From assembly GCA_019694395.1 (NCBI GenBank), contig JAIBCC010000015.1, positions 89,965-153,964 of the forward strand: a stretch of 64,000 nucleotides of DNA. The letters are read 5' to 3'. The translations under genes were made by a program, and so were the position numbers. The notes below the pieces were generated by a model. It saw only the letters and a list, made by a program, of their open reading frames with translations, was not told where the DNA came from and did not search any database. The stretch is from Pyrinomonadaceae bacterium. GTDB taxonomy: Bacteria > Acidobacteriota > Blastocatellia > Pyrinomonadales > Pyrinomonadaceae. Below are positions 60,182 through 64,000 of this stretch, one piece after another; within the stretch, counting starts at the first letter, position 1; the number at the start of each line of letters is the position of its first letter.

Positions 60182-61378
60182 ATGCAAGATGCAGTAATTA
60201 AAAGAGTTAGTTTGAGAAAAAATGTTAATGAAACCGAAAATTTACCATTAACAATTAACAATTCACTATTTGAGGCGAAGCCGTCCGTTTGGCTTGGTGC
60301 AAAATCGCCTTTCGGAATCTCACTTCCTGACGCAAAACCTTCTGCGTCACAACTTTACGCACCACGCGGAGTTTTCTTTAATGACGATTATTTGGTCGCA
60401 GCGGATTCGGGAAATCATCGCGTTTTGATTTGGAAAGGAATCCCGACCGAAGATCAAACACCTGCCGATATTGTGCTTGGTCAACCAGATTTTGAAACCG
60501 AAGGAGCAAAGGCAAACGGAAAGTCAGTTGAACGAGGTTTGCATCTCCCGACAGGCGTAAAAATTATTGAAAATAAACTATTTGTCGCGGATTCGTGGCA
60601 TCATCGGATTTTAGTCTGGAACGAGATTCCGACCGAGAATTTTCAAAAACCGGATTACGTTATCGGGCAAAAAAATCTGTCCGAAGTTACCGAAAATCAA
60701 GGCGGAAAATGTTCTGCCGAAACGCTTTATTGGTGTTACGGATTTAATTATATCAACGGAATTTTCTACATCGCCGATACCGGAAATCGTCGGGTGTTAG
60801 GATTTCACGGAATTCCCCAACAAAATCAGCCCGCCGATTTTGTTATCGGGCAAGACGATTTTGAAACTAACTTAGAAAATCGTGGTTTAGATCAAAAGGC
60901 AAATGCAAAAAGTTTTCGCTGGGTTCACGATATTTCGGGAAATGAAGAAATGATTTACTTTGCAGACGCAGGGAATCATCGAATTTTAGGTTGGAACGGA
61001 ACGCTTGATTCGGATAGAGATGCGGAAATCGTGTTTGGGCAAGAAAATTTTGAGAAAAATAGTGAGTTTCCATATATTAAACAAGGAGCTTCCCGGTTGC
61101 GTTTTCCATATTCGCTTTCTGTTGATAAAAATGTGATTGCTGTCGCAGACACTGCTAATAATCGTGTGTTATTTTGGGATGGTTTACCAAAAAGCGGATT
61201 TTATCAACCCGCTGATTTTGTCATTGGACAACCGAATTTTGACGAAAACGGCGAAAACCGTTGGAAAATGGTTGACCGCGATACGCTTTGTTGGGTTTAC
61301 GGTATCCATTTGCATAACAATAAGCTAGCGATTGCCGATTCGGGAAATAACCGGGTGATGATTTGGGAGATAATTTGA
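60182..61378 (+). CDS. NHL-repeat beta-propeller, hydrogenase-linked
   Basis: A 398-residue protein with about six NHL-type blades. Each contains an ADSGNHRVLIW-like strand (near 75, 138, 197, 260, 317 and 388) and a P-ADxVxGQxxF partner, forming a six-bladed propeller. No signal peptide is visible. NHL proteins accompany Huc-type operons. The first 35 residues include a repeat-derived piece (LPLTINNSLFE, from 60245-60268). Confidence 0.85.
   Translation: MQDAVIKRVSLRKNVNETENLPLTINNSLFEAKPSVWLGAKSPFGISLPDAKPSASQLYAPRGVFFNDDYLVAADSGNHRVLIWKGIPTEDQTPADIVLGQPDFETEGAKANGKSVERGLHLPTGVKIIENKLFVADSWHHRILVWNEIPTENFQKPDYVIGQKNLSEVTENQGGKCSAETLYWCYGFNYINGIFYIADTGNRRVLGFHGIPQQNQPADFVIGQDDFETNLENRGLDQKANAKSFRWVHDISGNEEMIYFADAGNHRILGWNGTLDSDRDAEIVFGQENFEKNSEFPYIKQGASRLRFPYSLSVDKNVIAVADTANNRVLFWDGLPKSGFYQPADFVIGQPNFDENGENRWKMVDRDTLCWVYGIHLHNNKLAIADSGNNRVMIWEII
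60245..60268. repeat. attaacaattaaca repeat inside NHL gene
   Basis: Tandem ttaacaa units, inverse of the intergenic tract at 57591-57620, are translated in the poorly conserved N-terminus of the NHL protein. Confidence 0.6.
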
Positions 61379-61453
61379 TCCACGAAGTAACACGAAGAAA
61401 GCACGAAGAAGATTTTGTTTTAACTTCGTGAAACCTTCGTGAATATTAGTGGA
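61379..61453. repeat. cacgaag-type inverted repeat before hypF
   Basis: The left arm (61379-61397, tccacgaagtaacacgaag) is matched inversely by the right arm (61424-61453, with cttcgtg twice, ending gtgga). It fills the gap between the NHL gene and hypF and covers the GTG at 61449, which is why ATG 61461 is taken as the hypF start. Confidence 0.7.
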
Positions 61454-61460
61454 TAAGAAA

Positions 61461-63839
61461 ATGTTTGCAACGTCTGTAAAATCTGCCATTAAAAGATTTC
61501 GCCTAGAAATTAGCGGCGTTGTGCAGGGTGTTGGATTCCGTCCGTTCATCTATTCAGTTGCGAAAATGTTTGATTTGAAAGGCTTTGTCGGCAACGAAAG
61601 CAAAGGCGTTTTTATTGAAATTGAAGGCGAAGAAAAGACATTAAAGGAGTTTGTTGAATACTTAAAAACAAATGCTCCGCCGCTTTCTCATATTTCGGAA
61701 ATCAAACAGAAAAATCTTGAACTAAAAAACGAAAATGATTTTCAAATTATTGAAAGTGAATCGGAAGAAACAGAATTTACCCTAATTTCGCCTGATATTT
61801 CGATTTGCAAAGACTGTTTGGAAGAGTTGTTGGATAAAAATAATCGTCGTTATCTTTATCCATTCATCAACTGCACAAATTGCGGACCGCGTTTTACAAT
61901 CACCAAAACCGTTCCCTACGACCGTCCAAACACAACAATGTCAACATTTACTATGTGTAAAGCGTGTCGTGGCGAATACGAAAATCCGTTAGATAGACGA
62001 TTTCACGCTCAACCCATTTCGTGTTGGGATTGTGGCGTGCAGGCTTGGTTTGTTGGCGAAAATGTAGAAAAAGGTAAACCGATTGAACAAACACAAACTG
62101 CTCTGAAACTTGGAAAAACAGTTGCAATCAAAGGAATTGGCGGATTTCATTTGGCGTGCGATGCGAGGAATGAAACCGCAATCGAAACTTTGCGGCAACG
62201 AAAAGGCAGAGTTGATAAGCCTTTTGCCGTGATGTGCAAAGATTTGGACACCGCGAAGAAATTTGTCGAAATTAATCAAGCCGAATCTGAAATTCTAACT
62301 AGCAAAGAACGTCCGATTGTTTTGTTGAAAAAGAAAAACGATTGCGGATTAAGTGAACTAATTGCTCCGAATAATCAATTTCTCGGCGTAATGTTGCCTT
62401 ATTCGCCGCTGCATTATTTATTGTTTTCAAACGATTTAGACGTTTTGGTAATGACGAGCGGGAATTTCTCAAACGAACCGATTGTCAAAGATAATGATGA
62501 AGCATTAGAAAAATTATCAAAGTTAGCTGATTCATTTTTGCTCCACGACCGAGAAATTTTTGTCCAATGCGATGACAGCGTAGTTAGGATTTTAGCCACA
62601 GAGAACACAGAGGTCACTGAGGGAAATTATCCACAGATAAACACAGATAAACACAGATCAATTGATGAATTTGAAAAATCTATCTCTGAGAGCTCTGTGT
62701 CCTCTGTGGCTAACTTACTTCCTTTCCGCCGGTCGAGAGGTTATTCGCCGTTTCCTGTTAAATTGCCTTTTGCAGTTCCACAAATTTTGGCAGTTGGCGG
62801 CGAGTTGAAATCCACTTTTTGCCTGACCAAAGAGAATTTTGCCTTTATGTCGCAACACATTGGCGATATGGAAAATTTGGAGACGTTACAAGCATTTGAA
62901 AATTCGGCTGAACAAATGAAGAGACTTTTCAAAGTTGAACCCGAAATTGTAGTTGGCGATTTGCATCCGAATTATCTTTCAAGTAACTGGGCGAAAAAGA
63001 CTTATTCTAATTTTGTAGCCGTCCAGCATCATCACGCACATATTGCTTCGGTAATGGCGGAAAACGGCGTGAAGGACGAAAAAGTAATCGGATTTGCTTT
63101 TGACGGAACAGGTTACGGACTTGATGGGAAAATTTGGGGCGGAGAAGTTTTTGGCGGAGATTATATAAAGTTTGAACGATTAACGCATCTCAAATATTTT
63201 CCGTTAGCGGGGGGCGATGCTTCGGTGAAAAATGTTTATCGAATGGCTTTGTCGGTTTTGCGGGAAGCGGAAATTGAATGGACAGAAGATTTAGCTTGTG
63301 TTTCGTTTTGTTCGGAAACTGAGCAAAAAATTTTATCGAAGCAATTAGAAAACAATTTGAATGTCGTTCAAACAAGCAGTTTCGGTAGGCTTTTTGACGC
63401 GATTGCTTCGATTGCGAATATTCGCCACAAAGCGACTTACGAAGCTCAAGCAGCTATTGAGTTTGAAGCGATTTTGGACGAAAATGTAAGCGAAACTTAT
63501 CATTTTGAAATTTTGGAAAACGAAATTGATTATCGAAATTTAGTCCGTGAAGCTGTTCGGGATGTTCGGGCAAATGTCCAAAAATCAACAATTTCCGCCA
63601 AGTTTCATAACGCCGTTGCCGATTTAATTTTACAGTTGAGTTTGCAATATCGAAAGAGCTTAAGTTTGAACAAAATTGCTTTGAGCGGCGGATGTTTCCA
63701 AAATGTTGCGTTGCTCGAAAAGTCAGTTAAATTATTACAAAAGAGTGATTTTGAAGTTCTAATACACAAACTAGTGCCACCAAATGACGGCGGTTTAGCT
63801 TTAGGACAAGCGGTGATTGCCTTTTGGCAATCAAAGTAA
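61461..63839 (+). CDS. hypF: carbamoyltransferase HypF
   Basis: A 792-residue enzyme that makes the thiocarbamate used for the cyanide ligands of the NiFe site. Domains in order: acylphosphatase-like (VQGVGFRPFIYSVAKMF, 10-95), two zinc fingers (CKDCLEELL...CTNCGPRF; CKACRGEYE...CWDCG), YrdC-like (GIGGFHLACDARNE, 210-390) and a Kae1-like ATPase (VQHHHAHIASVM, GFAFDGTGYGLDGKIWGGEV, LSGGCFQN). Between the YrdC-like and Kae1-like parts, a palindromic repeat (62592-62713) is translated in frame as about 40 extra residues. The stop codon lies within another A-rich repeat (63833-63864). Confidence 0.95.
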   Translation: MFATSVKSAIKRFRLEISGVVQGVGFRPFIYSVAKMFDLKGFVGNESKGVFIEIEGEEKTLKEFVEYLKTNAPPLSHISEIKQKNLELKNENDFQIIESESEETEFTLISPDISICKDCLEELLDKNNRRYLYPFINCTNCGPRFTITKTVPYDRPNTTMSTFTMCKACRGEYENPLDRRFHAQPISCWDCGVQAWFVGENVEKGKPIEQTQTALKLGKTVAIKGIGGFHLACDARNETAIETLRQRKGRVDKPFAVMCKDLDTAKKFVEINQAESEILTSKERPIVLLKKKNDCGLSELIAPNNQFLGVMLPYSPLHYLLFSNDLDVLVMTSGNFSNEPIVKDNDEALEKLSKLADSFLLHDREIFVQCDDSVVRILATENTEVTEGNYPQINTDKHRSIDEFEKSISESSVSSVANLLPFRRSRGYSPFPVKLPFAVPQILAVGGELKSTFCLTKENFAFMSQHIGDMENLETLQAFENSAEQMKRLFKVEPEIVVGDLHPNYLSSNWAKKTYSNFVAVQHHHAHIASVMAENGVKDEKVIGFAFDGTGYGLDGKIWGGEVFGGDYIKFERLTHLKYFPLAGGDASVKNVYRMALSVLREAEIEWTEDLACVSFCSETEQKILSKQLENNLNVVQTSSFGRLFDAIASIANIRHKATYEAQAAIEFEAILDENVSETYHFEILENEIDYRNLVREAVRDVRANVQKSTISAKFHNAVADLILQLSLQYRKSLSLNKIALSGGCFQNVALLEKSVKLLQKSDFEVLIHKLVPPNDGGLALGQAVIAFWQSK
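62592..62713. repeat. palindromic repeat element inserted in frame in hypF
   Basis: Arms of about 30 bp (62592-62621 and 62684-62713; outer 12 bp perfect: ttagccacagag / ctctgtggctaa) surround a centre with ccacagataaacacagat units like those at 8116-8220. It encodes the low-complexity segment from TENTEVTEG to ESSVSSVAN between DDSVVRIL and PFRRSRGYSPFPV, which are adjacent in ordinary HypF. Confidence 0.85.
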
Positions 63840-63864
63840 AAAGGCAAAAGTAAAAAGTAAAAAA
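63833..63864. repeat. aagtaaaaaggcaaa repeat at hypF 3' end
   Basis: The A-rich tract (aaagtaaaaaggcaaaag and repeats) begins inside the last codons of hypF and supplies its TAA stop. It is the same family as 50160-50192 and the inverse tract at 8326-8356. Confidence 0.7.
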
Positions 63865-63924
63865 TTTTGTGCATAAGTAGTCCGTTTTTTAAATTTTTTA
63901 ACAAATTAAGTGTTTATTTCTAAT

Positions 63925-64000
63925 ATGAGAAAAGAACACTTAAAACTAAGCGAACAAGATTACAGTTATTTGACAAGGCAAACCACTTCGGGCGAACTAA
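63925..64000 (+). CDS. start of a gene cut by the window edge
   Basis: Twenty-five residues are visible (MRKEHLKLSEQDYSYLTRQ...). The wording resembles the N-terminus of IS630-type transposases or other helix-turn-helix proteins, but the piece is too short to assign. The remainder lies outside the window. Confidence 0.4.
   Translation, partial: MRKEHLKLSEQDYSYLTRQTTSGEL

Noticed and set aside
1..64000. tRNA and rRNA genes
   Set aside because: No cloverleaf with a GTTCRA-type arm and CCA-proximal stem, and no rRNA-like block, was found by eye in the intergenic regions; a dedicated scan was not possible.

Overview
The window looks like chromosomal DNA from an aerobic, Gram-negative soil-type heterotroph. 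The best guess is Acidobacteriota, class Blastocatellia (Pyrinomonadaceae-like). The reasons are an Oar-type TonB receptor with an N-terminal carboxypeptidase-regulatory domain, many secreted proteins ending their signal peptides in A-Q, tandem type IV pilins, an A+T-rich (by eye roughly 40% G+C) composition, and a group 1h plus a group 2a [NiFe]-hydrogenase in one locus. This placement is inference; no rRNA or marker phylogeny is available here.

Layout. 1-13.7 kb: the transcription-repair coupling factor gene mfd is split into an N-terminal piece (295-1395) and a C-terminal piece (from 11304/11319) by about 9.9 kb. The insert carries secreted glycan-degrading genes (GH5-like hydrolase, sialidase, GH92 alpha-mannosidase), a small secreted protein and a flavin monooxygenase. 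13.7-18.5 kb: a membrane Ser/Thr kinase with no conventional start codon, two secreted proteins sharing a repeated roughly 60-residue module (one with an FGE-like domain), and a membrane-anchored HEAQH protein. 18.6-29.9 kb: SurA-like foldase, tRNA-dihydrouridine synthase, and a run of minus-strand secreted or hypothetical genes (amidohydrolase, DUF4920, TonB C-terminal domain, SUKH-like, caspase-fold-like). 30-39.7 kb: TonB receptor, three tandem pilins (one killed by a nonsense codon) each behind a sigma-54-like promoter, an S4 protein, an LPG-synthase-like membrane protein, acyl-CoA dehydrogenase and a HEAT-like lipoprotein.

39.9-63.8 kb is the centrepiece, a plus-strand hydrogenase island. 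The group 1h genes come first: large subunit, a conserved accessory protein, a maturation protease, an unexpected 997-residue secreted glycosidase-like gene, then the small subunit. A REP-type transposase flanked by hairpins, a PAS histidine kinase with a NarL-type regulator, a membrane protein, a duplicated DUF1641 protein, hypA and hypB follow. The group 2a (Huc/Hup-type) genes come next: small and large subunits, protease, three small proteins, a TPR protein, a NifU-Rieske fusion, an NHL beta-propeller and hypF. Together they suggest oxidation of H2, probably including trace H2, feeding electrons to the respiratory chain, with maturation factors shared. hypC, hypD and hypE are not in the window.

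A second theme is short interspersed repeats. Several families of palindromic or heptad-type repeats occur between genes and also inside coding sequences: hypF, the GH5-like gene, the mfd C-terminal piece, the NHL gene, and the signal peptide of the GH92 enzyme. No tRNA, rRNA or CRISPR array was seen.
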